A DNA stretch of 64,000 bases. Origin: Gp6-AA45 sp035652075. Lineage in GTDB: Bacteria; Acidobacteriota; Vicinamibacteria; Vicinamibacterales; CAVVIG01. The stretch is taken from positions 1-64,000 of the forward strand of contig DASREL010000065.1 of the NCBI GenBank assembly GCA_035652075.1, read 5' to 3'. Under the pieces are notes generated by a model. That model ran no database searches. It was not told the origin of the DNA and was given only the letters and a program-made list of their open reading frames with translations. A program made the translations under genes and the position numbers. Shown here piece by piece: positions 32,220-39,595 of the stretch (the first letter of the stretch is position 1; every line of letters begins with the position of its first letter).

Positions 32220-32501
32220 CTACCAGCGGCTTCGGTTGCGCGGGTCCGCGTAGATCGTCTCGAACGCGGCGTCGATCGCTTTGTAGTAGTCGTCGCCGGC
32301 GCGCTCGATCGGCTGCAGGCACGTTTCGTCCTCGCCTTCGACCGAACAGCCGCCTTCCATGCACGGGTCGTTGTTGCACGTGCAACCGACGGTGAATTCG
32401 CGCTCGATGTCGTCGCACCGCGAGAAAAACGCTTTGCGGGCTTCCGGCGACAGACGTTCCGCCAGTTCCTGCTTCGTCCTGAGTGTGGCAGCCATGGACA
32501 A
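32220..32501 (-). CDS. Small Cys-rich protein of unknown function
   Basis: 93 residues (87 if begun at the second ATG, 32495). N-terminal helix LRTKQELAERLSPEARKAFF, then a Cys-rich centre FTVGCTCNNDPCMEGGCSVEGEDETC with six Cys, plus one before it (SRCDD). The C-terminal helix contains DDYYKAIDAAFETIYADP. No signal peptide, so cytoplasmic metal or Fe-S binding is possible. I do not recognise a family. It lies 26 bases downstream of the molybdopterin subunit gene on the same strand and may be the last gene of that operon, perhaps an accessory factor. Confidence 0.65.
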   Translation of the reverse strand: MSMAATLRTKQELAERLSPEARKAFFSRCDDIEREFTVGCTCNNDPCMEGGCSVEGEDETCLQPIERAGDDYYKAIDAAFETIYADPRNRSRW

Positions 32502-32527
32502 CCCTCCGGCTGCCTGCAGGGCAAGCG

Positions 32528-34825
32528 CTATGCCTGACTTTTTGCCGGATTTCCGGCAATCGCCGTTTTGACGCGCTCGGGCGTGAACGGGACCTGACGG
32601 ATTCGCGCGCCCGTGGCGTCGAAGATGGCGTTGCCGACAGCGGCGGCGACGAGGGTGATCGCCGTTTCGCCGGCGCCCGTCGCCTCGACACCCGCGCGGT
32701 TGATCAGGACGCTCTCGATCACCGGCACGTCGAAACCGAGCGGCAGCGAGTGATACGTCCGCCAGTCGATCGACGTCACCTTGTGATCGTCCCAGGTGAC
32801 CTCTTCGCCCAACGCGCGGCTCAGGCCCTGCAGCGCACCGCCTTCGATCTGATTCTTCATCCCGTCGGGATTGCTAATCGGTCCGCAATCCTGCGCAACG
32901 ACGATGCGTTTGACGTGCACGCGACCGGTCGCGGCGTCGACCGACACTTCAGCGATCATCGCGACGTAGCCGTTGTCGCCTTCGTACGCAACCGTCGCGA
33001 TCCCCCGACCGGCGTTTCCGCGATTCGGAAATGCGCGCGGTTGCCAGTTCGCGGCCTTCGCGACGGCTTTCACGACGTCAACCAGTCGCGGCTCGCTCAG
33101 ATGCTTCAACCGGTACTCGACCGGATCCGCTTTCACATGAGCGGCGATTTCGTCCATGAAGCATTCGTGCGCGAACGTGTTCTGCAGGCGCGCCGGCGAA
33201 CGCAGCGGGCCGGTGTAGAACGGCGACCTGATCGTGTGGGTCAACACGCGCTCGCTTTTCACCGCGCCCGCGCCGCCGCACTTCCCGGAGATGCAGCCGA
33301 CGACGTACGACGGCACGGCGTTGCTGCCGTTGCGTAGTTCGCCGGTCGGTTCAGCGGCGCCGCGCGGCGTGATCGTCGCCGGCTCGAAGCCGACCAGCTC
33401 TCCGGTCACGACGTTGCCCGGCTGGTTGTAGCCGGGACGGCCGCCCTTCGACACCGACCATGACTCGCAGTCCCACGCGGCGATCGCGCCGCTCGCATCG
33501 ACGCCGGCACGCTGATCGATCACCGTCGCGAAGCCGTAGTTCTCCCACGCCATCTCGTCTTGCCGCGACAGCTGCACTTTGACCGGTTTCCCGACCGCGT
33601 GCGACAGCAGCGCCGCATCGTAGGAGACGGTGTCCGCGCCGTTGATGCCGTAGCAGCCCGACCCGCGCGTGAAGATGACATGCACGTTTTCGGCAGGAAT
33701 GCCGAGCACCATCGCGACGCCGCTGCGCGTCGGATACGCCGACTGCGTCGACGACCACACGATCGCCGTGTTGCCTTGCACGTCGGCGACCGCGCACGAC
33801 GTCCCCATCGATCCGTGCATCTGATACGGATACAGATAGGTCGCCTTGAGCGTCGACTGGGATGCGGTCAGTTTCGCCTCGACGTCACGCGAGTTGATCA
33901 CCACCGCATCGCGCGACGGTTGCTTCCGCAGATAGTCGTAGAACGTTGCGTGCGGCGGGATCGTCTCGCCCCCCGACCAATTGACCTTCAGCGCGCGCGC
34001 CGCCTGGATCGCCTGCCACGGTTTCTCGGCAACGACGCCGACGAAATTCTTGCACGTCACCACCTTGACCACGCCCGGCATCGCGCGCACCGACGCCTCG
34101 TCGACGCTGACGACCGTCGCGCCATGTGACGGCGGCCGTACGACGCGGCCGTGCAGCATCCCCGGCACGCGCACGTTCTGCACGTACTCGAGCGTGCCGG
34201 TCGCCATCGCGACCATGTCGGCGCGCATCGCGGGTTTACCGAGGATGGCCCACTGATCCGGTGTCCGCCGTTTCGCGGCGGCATTGACGGTCAGGTTGAA
34301 TTTCCGTCCGCCGACGAGTTCGCCGTACGACACGTGCTTCGCCGCATCACCGCGGACGCTGACGACGCCGCCGGCCACGGTCAGGCGATCGGACGGCGCG
34401 CCGAGACGCTGGGAGGCGAGCTGCATGAGCGCTTCGCGCGCCGTCGCCGCCGCCTGCGCCAGATTCCGCTCGTTGAAGTTCGTCGGTGTCGACTGACTGC
34501 CCGACGTCGTCCCTTGATCGGGACAGACCGCCGTGTCGCACTGAACCAATTTGACGCGAGACAGCGGGACGCCGAGTTCTTCGGCGACGAGCTGCATCTG
34601 CGCCGTCATGATCCCTTGACCGAGCTCGCACTTGCCCGTGTACGCGGTCACCGTGCCGTCGGCGTTGACGGCGATCCAGTTATCGAGCTGTTTCGGATCG
34701 ACGCCGGAGTTGCGCGTATCGAACGGGCCTTGCGCGAAGGCCGCCCTCAAGGGCTGCGCTACATCTACAGCCGCGAAGCTGACGATGAGCGCGCCTGACG
34801 TTTTCAGGAAGTCGCGGCGCTTCAT
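32528..34825 (-). CDS. Tat-exported molybdopterin-binding subunit (IorB-like)
   Basis: 765-residue large subunit of a xanthine-oxidase-family molybdenum hydroxylase. A twin-arginine signal (KRRDFLKTSGALIVSFAA) shows export as a folded complex. Landmarks are the KCELGQGIMTAQMQLVAEEL molybdopterin segment, SGSQSTPTNFNER, NFVGVVAEKPWQAIQAARAL, GCYGINGADTVSYDAALL, FAHECFMDEIA and the late GAGETAITLVAAAVGNAIFD, where Glu is the catalytic base. This order is that of isoquinoline 1-oxidoreductase and similar aldehyde dehydrogenases, which lack a flavin subunit and pass electrons to cytochrome c. The start overlaps the Fe-S subunit stop (ATGA). Substrate unknown. Confidence 0.93.
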   Translation of the reverse strand: MKRRDFLKTSGALIVSFAAVDVAQPLRAAFAQGPFDTRNSGVDPKQLDNWIAVNADGTVTAYTGKCELGQGIMTAQMQLVAEELGVPLSRVKLVQCDTAVCPDQGTTSGSQSTPTNFNERNLAQAAATAREALMQLASQRLGAPSDRLTVAGGVVSVRGDAAKHVSYGELVGGRKFNLTVNAAAKRRTPDQWAILGKPAMRADMVAMATGTLEYVQNVRVPGMLHGRVVRPPSHGATVVSVDEASVRAMPGVVKVVTCKNFVGVVAEKPWQAIQAARALKVNWSGGETIPPHATFYDYLRKQPSRDAVVINSRDVEAKLTASQSTLKATYLYPYQMHGSMGTSCAVADVQGNTAIVWSSTQSAYPTRSGVAMVLGIPAENVHVIFTRGSGCYGINGADTVSYDAALLSHAVGKPVKVQLSRQDEMAWENYGFATVIDQRAGVDASGAIAAWDCESWSVSKGGRPGYNQPGNVVTGELVGFEPATITPRGAAEPTGELRNGSNAVPSYVVGCISGKCGGAGAVKSERVLTHTIRSPFYTGPLRSPARLQNTFAHECFMDEIAAHVKADPVEYRLKHLSEPRLVDVVKAVAKAANWQPRAFPNRGNAGRGIATVAYEGDNGYVAMIAEVSVDAATGRVHVKRIVVAQDCGPISNPDGMKNQIEGGALQGLSRALGEEVTWDDHKVTSIDWRTYHSLPLGFDVPVIESVLINRAGVEATGAGETAITLVAAAVGNAIFDATGARIRQVPFTPERVKTAIAGNPAKSQA

Positions 34826-35283
34826 GACCGCTTCTCCTGGTACTTTTTGATCGCGCGCAGCATCCGCGTGTTCGTAAAGCAGCGACACAGCACCGTCGAC
34901 AGCGCCTGCTGCACGTCCGCGTCCGACGCCTTCGGATTTTGATCGAGGTACGCCTTGGCCGTCAGGATCACACCGTTCAGGCAGTAGCCGCACTGGGCCG
35001 CTTGTTCGTCGATGAACGCTTGTTGAATTGGGTGCGGCTTCTCGGGTGTCCCGAGGCCTTCGAGCGTGGTGATCTGGGCGTTGGCGACCGTGCTGACCGG
35101 CGTGACGCACGATCGCACCGCACGGCCGTTGACAATCGCAGCGCACGCGCCGCATTGACCGAGGCCGCAACCGAACTTGGGCCCGCGCAAGCCCAGCTCG
35201 TCGCTCAACACGTACAAGAGCGGCGTCGCGGGATCGACGTCGACGGTCTGCGCGCGACCGTTGACGGTCAATGTGATGTTCAA
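34822..35283 (-). CDS. 2Fe-2S subunit of the molybdenum hydroxylase (IorA-like)
   Basis: 153 residues. An N-terminal plant-type ferredoxin domain has GLRGPKFGCGLGQCGACAAI and the later Cys of VRSCVTPV. The C-terminal helical domain carries the second cluster, QCGYCLNGVI and STVLCRCFTNTRMLRAI. It transfers electrons from the molybdenum site of the following subunit. The start is TTG at 35283, because no ATG or GTG occurs before the first ferredoxin strand (NITLTVNGRAQTV) without crossing far into the upstream gene. The TTG overlaps the DUF4159 stop (TTGA). No signal: it is probably exported with the Tat subunit. Confidence 0.93.
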   Translation of the reverse strand: MNITLTVNGRAQTVDVDPATPLLYVLSDELGLRGPKFGCGLGQCGACAAIVNGRAVRSCVTPVSTVANAQITTLEGLGTPEKPHPIQQAFIDEQAAQCGYCLNGVILTAKAYLDQNPKASDADVQQALSTVLCRCFTNTRMLRAIKKYQEKRS

Positions 35284-36077
35284 TGCGTCAACCCGTAGTA
35301 CAGATAGTTCACGCCGAGTTTGTACGCCTCGTTCGTCTGATCGATCGGCCGCAGTCCGGTCCCCGACCACTCCCAGAACTGCGAGATGTCGGTGTTGTAG
35401 TTGACGATCATCTGCAGGCGCCTGGCCGGATCGTTCTCTTCGTACACGCCGCGAAATACGGGACGTCCGTAGTTATAGGCCTGCGGAATGACGTTCAGAT
35501 CGTTCAGTTCGAAGAACGAATGGAAGATCGGATGCGAGGCGTCCATCTCGAAGAAGTGCACGTCGGGCAGCACCTTCTTCATGTTCGCTTCGAACGGGGC
35601 CCAGCCGGGGCTGCCAAAGTCGCCGTACTGCTTGAAGTCGTCGACGATCACGAAGCCGCCCTTGTCGAGATACGCGCGCAGGTTGGCGGCTTCCTTGTCG
35701 GTCAACGTCCACCAGCTGACTTCGATGATATAGAGGACCGGATAGTGGAAGATTTCGGGATCGTCGAGGGTGAGCGTGTTGATCGTTTCGTCGTTGCCGT
35801 TCAGAAACCCGAGCTCGTTCATGATCTTCATCAGGTTTCGCTCGGCGAGCGGATATCCATGCGACCACGACGGCAACCCGCGCCACCAGTTGTGTCCCGG
35901 CGCGCCCTCGTAGCGGACGCGGACGAAGGTAAAGCGACCGTCGTACGGCGCGTTCGGTTCGACGCGGAAGCGCACGTAGCGTCCGAAGAAGCCGTCACCG
36001 TAGCCGCGCTGCGCGAAGGCGACGGCGCCGAGCGCGAGCACAGCGACCGCGGCGAGGCACACGATCCGCCGGTTCAC
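35280..36077 (-). CDS. Exported DUF4159 protein, copy 1
   Basis: 265 residues, GTG start overlapping the preceding stop (GTGA); signal peptide (IVCLAAVAVLALGAVAFAQ). DUF4159 is a GATase1-like domain of unknown function. Conserved stretches are RFTFVRVRYE, WSHGYPLAERNLMKIMNEL, PVLYIIEVSWWTLTDKEAANLRAYLDKGGFVIVDDF, HPIFHSFFEL, GVYEENDPARRLQMIVNYNTDISQFWEWSG and GLRPIDQTNEAYKLGVNY. Closely similar to the protein at 38771 and to the partial one at 63769. Here it is locked between a CCG-domain Fe-S protein and the molybdenum hydroxylase genes, which suggests a role in that periplasmic redox complex. Confidence 0.9.
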   Translation of the reverse strand: MNRRIVCLAAVAVLALGAVAFAQRGYGDGFFGRYVRFRVEPNAPYDGRFTFVRVRYEGAPGHNWWRGLPSWSHGYPLAERNLMKIMNELGFLNGNDETINTLTLDDPEIFHYPVLYIIEVSWWTLTDKEAANLRAYLDKGGFVIVDDFKQYGDFGSPGWAPFEANMKKVLPDVHFFEMDASHPIFHSFFELNDLNVIPQAYNYGRPVFRGVYEENDPARRLQMIVNYNTDISQFWEWSGTGLRPIDQTNEAYKLGVNYLYYGLTH

Positions 36078-36802
36078 GACTGTGACTCGTCGAGCAGTTG
36101 CGCGAGATGCTGAACGCGCAGCGTGGAGCCACGGCGATGCAATCCACCGCCGATGTGCAGCAGGCATCCTAGGTCACAGCTTACGACGCGATCGGCCCCG
36201 GATGCCTCGAGCGCCGTCATTTTTTTTCCGAGCATCGCGGATGAGATTTCGGAGTTCTTTACGGAAAACAGTCCGCCGAACCCGCAACACTCTTCTTGTT
36301 CGTGCACGGTCACCTGCTCGGCGCCGGCGACGCTCGCGATCAGCTGCTTCGGCTGGTCGCGGACGCCGAGCCCACGCAACAGGTGACAGGACGGGTGATA
36401 CGCCACCTTCGTCGCCATCGTTCCCGTCGGCATCGCGACGCCGCATTCCGCGACGAACTGGCTGAACTCACGGCAGCGCGCCGCCACACGTGTCGCTTTC
36501 GCGTGCATCGCCGGCTCGCGCTCGAAGAGATGCGGATAGTGATGCACCAGCATGTCGGCGCACGAACCGGACGGGACGACGATCGGATCCGTTGTGCGAT
36601 CGAGGACGTCCAGCGTATGGCGCGCCACCGCACGCGCATCATCTTGGAATCCCGCGTTGAACGCCGGTTGCCCGCAGCACGTCTGATCGAGTGGCACGTC
36701 GATCGCGAAGCCGAGGCGCTCGAGCACGCGGACGACCGCGAGGCCGACGTCAGGGTCGATTTCGTTGACGAGGCAGGTGTGGAAGAGAACGACGCGTGTC
36801 AC
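36074..36802 (-). CDS. CCG-domain Fe-S protein (LutA/GlpC-like)
   Basis: 242-residue cytoplasmic protein with two cysteine-rich CCG domains: PLDQTCCGQPAFNAG and EQEECCGFGGLFSVK, plus the matching single Cys residues (HTCLVNEID, GSCADML, HPSCHLLRG, CDLGCLLH). This is the architecture of LutA/YkgE, part of lactate dehydrogenase LutABC, but neither LutB nor LutC genes are nearby. It probably moves electrons in another complex. The GTG start lies 7 bases after a TACAAT box at 36815-36810 inside the end of the Rieske gene. The end overlaps the DUF4159 start. Confidence 0.92.
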   Translation of the reverse strand: MTRVVLFHTCLVNEIDPDVGLAVVRVLERLGFAIDVPLDQTCCGQPAFNAGFQDDARAVARHTLDVLDRTTDPIVVPSGSCADMLVHHYPHLFEREPAMHAKATRVAARCREFSQFVAECGVAMPTGTMATKVAYHPSCHLLRGLGVRDQPKQLIASVAGAEQVTVHEQEECCGFGGLFSVKNSEISSAMLGKKMTALEASGADRVVSCDLGCLLHIGGGLHRRGSTLRVQHLAQLLDESQS

Positions 36803-37249
36803 TCACGCGATTGTAATCGTCAGGTTCGGCGCCGCATAGCTCGTCGCGAACGATCGCAGCGGTGAACCGGCCGGGCCGCGGACGACGGCGCCGCTCGTCG
36901 AAAATTGCGATCCATGGCAGGAGCATTCGTATGTCCCGCCTTGAAATTCGTCGACGGTGCACCCTTCGTGCGTGCAGATCGCCGTCAGCGCCGAAAAGGT
37001 GGACTGCGCGGTCCGCGCGACGAGAACCGAGCCCGCCGACGTTTGGACGCGCGCGGCGCTGCCGACGGCGGCCAGCGAGGAGCTGCCGTCGACGGTCAGC
37101 TGAATCTGATTGCCGCTGGCGCTCCCGTTGATCGTCGCGATGGACGGCAACGAACTGGGGGCGGTCGAGCTCCCGCCGCCGCACGCCTCGATCGCGGTCG
37201 CGATGGAGATCAAAATCAGTCCCTGGCAAAACTCTCGTCGATTGTGCAT
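36803..37249 (-). CDS. Rieske 2Fe-2S lipoprotein
   Basis: 148 residues. The N-terminus combines a twin-arginine-like start (NRREFCQGLILIS) with a lipobox (TAIEAC), so the protein is probably Tat-exported and lipidated. The Rieske domain has both cluster ligands in place, CTHEGCTVDEF and CSCHGSQFSTSG, then the C-terminal PLRSFATSYAAPNLTITIA strand. It is similar to stand-alone Rieske proteins of this group and could hand electrons between quinol and the periplasmic oxidoreductases encoded downstream. It directly abuts the Fe-S gene (stop at 36803, next start at 36802). Confidence 0.92.
   Translation of the reverse strand: MHNRREFCQGLILISIATAIEACGGGSSTAPSSLPSIATINGSASGNQIQLTVDGSSSLAAVGSAARVQTSAGSVLVARTAQSTFSALTAICTHEGCTVDEFQGGTYECSCHGSQFSTSGAVVRGPAGSPLRSFATSYAAPNLTITIA
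36810..36815 (-). promoter_or_regulatory. TACAAT box 7 bases before the GTG of the CCG-domain gene
   Basis: Minus-strand TACAAT lies at the end of the Rieske coding sequence, 7 bases from GTG 36802. This is the same spacing as the other leaderless-type starts in the window, and it suggests a second internal promoter in the operon. Confidence 0.4.
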
Positions 37250-37276
37250 GCGGTCGAGCTAGCAATGCGTGTACCC

Positions 37277-37330
37277 GGGGTCTGACCCCAGTCTGACCCC
37301 AGTCTGACCCCAGTCTGACCCGGGCCAGAC
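37277..37330. repeat. Tandem 11-base repeats tctgaccccag with palindromic end
   Basis: Four copies of tctgaccccag in a row (37281-37323), the last one diverging to tctgacccgg. The first copy forms a 13-base palindrome ggggtctgacccc (37277-37289), and acccggg occurs on both flanks. It lies upstream of the Rieske gene and the MFS gene, between divergent starts. The ggggtctgacccc core resembles repeat sequences associated with REP/IS200-like elements; no transposase is near. Confidence 0.8.
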
Positions 37331-37372
37331 TCGTAGCCAGACCGCCTTTGCCGTCCTTAGAATGAGACAAGC

Positions 37373-38698
37373 GTGTCCCAACCGTCGACCAGCAGCGTCG
37401 CCTTCATGCTTCGCGCGCTGCGCTATCGCAACTACAAGCTTTTCTTCGGCGGACAGATTGTTTCGCTCGTCGGCACCTGGATCACGACGACCGCGACGAG
37501 CTGGTTGGTCTATCGGCTGACGGGATCGGCGCTCCTCCTCGGCGTCGTCGGCTTCGCCGGCCAGTTCCCGGCGTTCCTCCTCGGACCGTTCTCCGGCGTC
37601 GTCGTCGATCGCCTCGACCGCCATCGCCTGCTCGTCGTGACGCAGACCATCTCGATGCTGCAGTCGTTCGCGCTCGCAGCGCTGACGTTGACCGGTCACA
37701 TCACCATCGGCTACATCGTCGCGCTCAACATCGTGCAGGGCATCGTCAACGCGTTCGACATGCCGGCGCGGCAGTCGTTTCTGATCCGGATGATCGAGAA
37801 CAAGCAGGATCTCGGCAACGCGATCGCGCTGAACTCGTCGATGGTGAATGCGGCGCGCCTGCTCGGACCGTCGGTCGCCGGCGTCGTCATCGCCGCCTTC
37901 GGAGAGGGATGGTGTTTCTTCATCGACGGCGTCAGCTACGTCGCGGTCATCATCGCGCTGCTGCTGATGCGGATCACGCGCGGCGATCGCCGCGCGGCGA
38001 CGCGGGGCGCGGCGCTGCAACAGTTCAAAGAAGGCTTCGCCTATGCGTTCGGCTTTCGACCGATCCGCTCGATCATCCTGCAGCTCGCGATCGTCAGCCT
38101 CGTCGGCGTCCCCTACTCCGTGCTGATGCCGATCTTCGCGGCCGACATCTTCCATGGCGGACCACATACGCTCGGCCTCCTGATGACCGCATCGGGCTGC
38201 GGCGCGCTGGTCGGTGCGCTGTGGCTCGCCGCCCGCAAGTCGGTCATCGGCCTCGGACGCGTCATCGCGCTGGCCGGCGCGCTCTTCGGCAGCGGACTCA
38301 TCTGCTTTTCGTTCGCGCGCGTGTTGTGGATCGCCATTCCGTTCATGGTGATCACCGGCTTCGGATTCATGACGCAGATGGCGGCGAGCAACACGGTCCT
38401 GCAGACGATCGTCGACGATGAGAAGCGCGGCCGCGTGATGAGCTTCTACATGATGGCGTTCCTGGGCACGGTGCCGTTCGGCAGTTTGATCGCCGGGGCG
38501 CTCTCGGCGCGCATCGGCGCGCCGCACACGTTGCTCGTCGGCGGCATCTGCTGCATCGCGGGCGCCGCGTGGTTCGCCAGCGCGCTGCCCGCGATCCGCG
38601 TCGCCGTCCGGCCGATCTACATCCGCATGGGCATCCTGCCGGAAGTCGCGACCGCGATCAGCAATACAGCGGAACTCACCGTCCCGCCGGAACGCTGA
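37373..38698 (+). CDS. MFS exporter (EntS-like)
   Basis: 441 residues, GTG start, about twelve transmembrane helices. The N-terminal MLRALRYRNYKLFFGGQIVSLVGTW with SWLVYRLTGSALLLGVVGFAGQFPAFLL and GPFSGVVVDRLDRHRLL is the hallmark of the MFS_3/EntS group, which includes enterobactin exporters and macrolide-type efflux proteins. MPARQSFLIRMIENKQDLGNAIALNS is equally conserved. Function: proton-driven export of a small molecule, not identified. The start lies 9 bases after a TAGAAT box at 37358-37363 and close to the tandem repeats. Monocistronic; convergent with the DUF4159 gene. Confidence 0.9.
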   Translation: MSQPSTSSVAFMLRALRYRNYKLFFGGQIVSLVGTWITTTATSWLVYRLTGSALLLGVVGFAGQFPAFLLGPFSGVVVDRLDRHRLLVVTQTISMLQSFALAALTLTGHITIGYIVALNIVQGIVNAFDMPARQSFLIRMIENKQDLGNAIALNSSMVNAARLLGPSVAGVVIAAFGEGWCFFIDGVSYVAVIIALLLMRITRGDRRAATRGAALQQFKEGFAYAFGFRPIRSIILQLAIVSLVGVPYSVLMPIFAADIFHGGPHTLGLLMTASGCGALVGALWLAARKSVIGLGRVIALAGALFGSGLICFSFARVLWIAIPFMVITGFGFMTQMAASNTVLQTIVDDEKRGRVMSFYMMAFLGTVPFGSLIAGALSARIGAPHTLLVGGICCIAGAAWFASALPAIRVAVRPIYIRMGILPEVATAISNTAELTVPPER

Positions 38699-38701
38699 AC
38701 C

Positions 38702-38763
38702 TCACGCGGAGCGCGCAGAGTGCGCAGATCTCGTTTCTCTGCGGGTACCGCGGGCTCTGCGTG
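38702..38763. repeat. Imperfect inverted repeat, convergent-gene element copy 3
   Basis: Arms cacgcggagcgcgcagag and ctctgcgggtaccgcgggct/ctctgcgtg pair across a tcgttt loop. The sequence is more GC-rich than copies 1 and 2, but the plan and its position between converging genes (38698 and 38771) are the same. Confidence 0.6.
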
Positions 38764-38770
38764 ATGTCTT

Positions 38771-39574
38771 TCAATGCGTCAGCCCGTAGATGATGTAGTT
38801 CACACCGAGCTTGTAGGCTTCGTTCGTCTGATCGATCGGCCGCAGACCGGTGCCTGACCATTCCCAGAACTGGGAGATGTCGGTGTTGTAGTTGATGATC
38901 ATCTGCAGCCGCTTGGCGGGATCGTTGTCTTCGTACACGCCGCGGAAGATCGGCTTCCCCGCGACGTAGGCCTGCGGGACGATGTCGAGGTCGTTGACCT
39001 CGAAGAACGCGTGATAGATCGGATGCGACGCGTCCATCGGGAAAAACCGGACGCCTGGCAGCGCGCGCTTCATGTTCGCTTCGAAGATGTCCCAGCCGCC
39101 GGCGCCGCCGAACCGTCCGAATCCGCCGCCGCGGACCTTGAAGTCGTCGACGATGACGAATCCGCCTTTCGCGAGGTAGTTGCGCAGCGCCTCGCCCTCG
39201 CGGTCCGACATGTCCCACCACCCGACTTCGATGATGTACGCGACCGGATACTTCATCAGCTCCGGATCGTCGAGCGTCAGTTCGTTGATGTCTTCCATAT
39301 GCGGACCGAGGTAGCTGACCTCGTTCATGATCCGCATCAGGTTCTGCTCGGCGACTGGATAGCCATGTGACCAGGCCGGCCATCCGCCATACCAGTTGCC
39401 GCCCGGCAGGTGCTCGTAGCGCAGGCGCACGAACGTGAAGCGGCCGTCGTAGCGCGTGTTGGGATAAATGCGGAAAGGCCCGCGAAAACCGAAGCCGCGA
39501 AAACCGAAGTCCTGACCAAACGCGGTGGCCGCCAGCGCGGTCGCGACGAGCGCGGCGACGAGCAATCGCCTCAC
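38771..39574 (-). CDS. Exported DUF4159 protein, copy 2
   Basis: 267 residues, GTG start; signal peptide (LLVAALVATALAATAFGQD) followed by a Phe/Gly-rich DFGFRGFGFRGPF stretch. The DUF4159 core is almost the same as in the copy at 35280: RFTFVRLRYE, WSHGYPVAEQNLMRIMNE, PVAYIIEVGWWDMSDREGEAL, GGFVIVDDF, MDASHPIYHAFFEVNDL, NYNTDISQFWEWSGTGLRPI, QTNEAYKLGVNYI. It differs by a Gly-rich loop (about 165-175). It stands alone, without the Fe-S genes, and shares a symmetrical -10 box with the NHL-repeat gene. Function unknown. Confidence 0.9.
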   Translation of the reverse strand: MRRLLVAALVATALAATAFGQDFGFRGFGFRGPFRIYPNTRYDGRFTFVRLRYEHLPGGNWYGGWPAWSHGYPVAEQNLMRIMNEVSYLGPHMEDINELTLDDPELMKYPVAYIIEVGWWDMSDREGEALRNYLAKGGFVIVDDFKVRGGGFGRFGGAGGWDIFEANMKRALPGVRFFPMDASHPIYHAFFEVNDLDIVPQAYVAGKPIFRGVYEDNDPAKRLQMIINYNTDISQFWEWSGTGLRPIDQTNEAYKLGVNYIIYGLTH

Positions 39575-39580
39575 CCCGCG

Positions 39581-39588
39581 AGTATAAT
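39581..39588. promoter_or_regulatory. Shared symmetrical -10 box, agtataat
   Basis: TATAAT (39583-39588) is 7 bases before ATG 39596 on the plus strand. TATACT (39586-39581) is 6 bases before GTG 39574 on the minus strand. Both transcripts would start at or within a base or two of the start codon. The 21-base gap leaves no room for ribosome-binding sites. Confidence 0.65.
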
Positions 39589-39595
39589 CCGCGCC

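Noticed and set aside
36074..36802. Part of a complete LutABC lactate dehydrogenase operon
   Set aside because: No LutB or LutC gene adjoins; neighbours are a Rieske protein and DUF4159.
37277..37330. CRISPR array
   Set aside because: The units are 11 bases and directly abut with no spacers, and no cas genes occur in the window.
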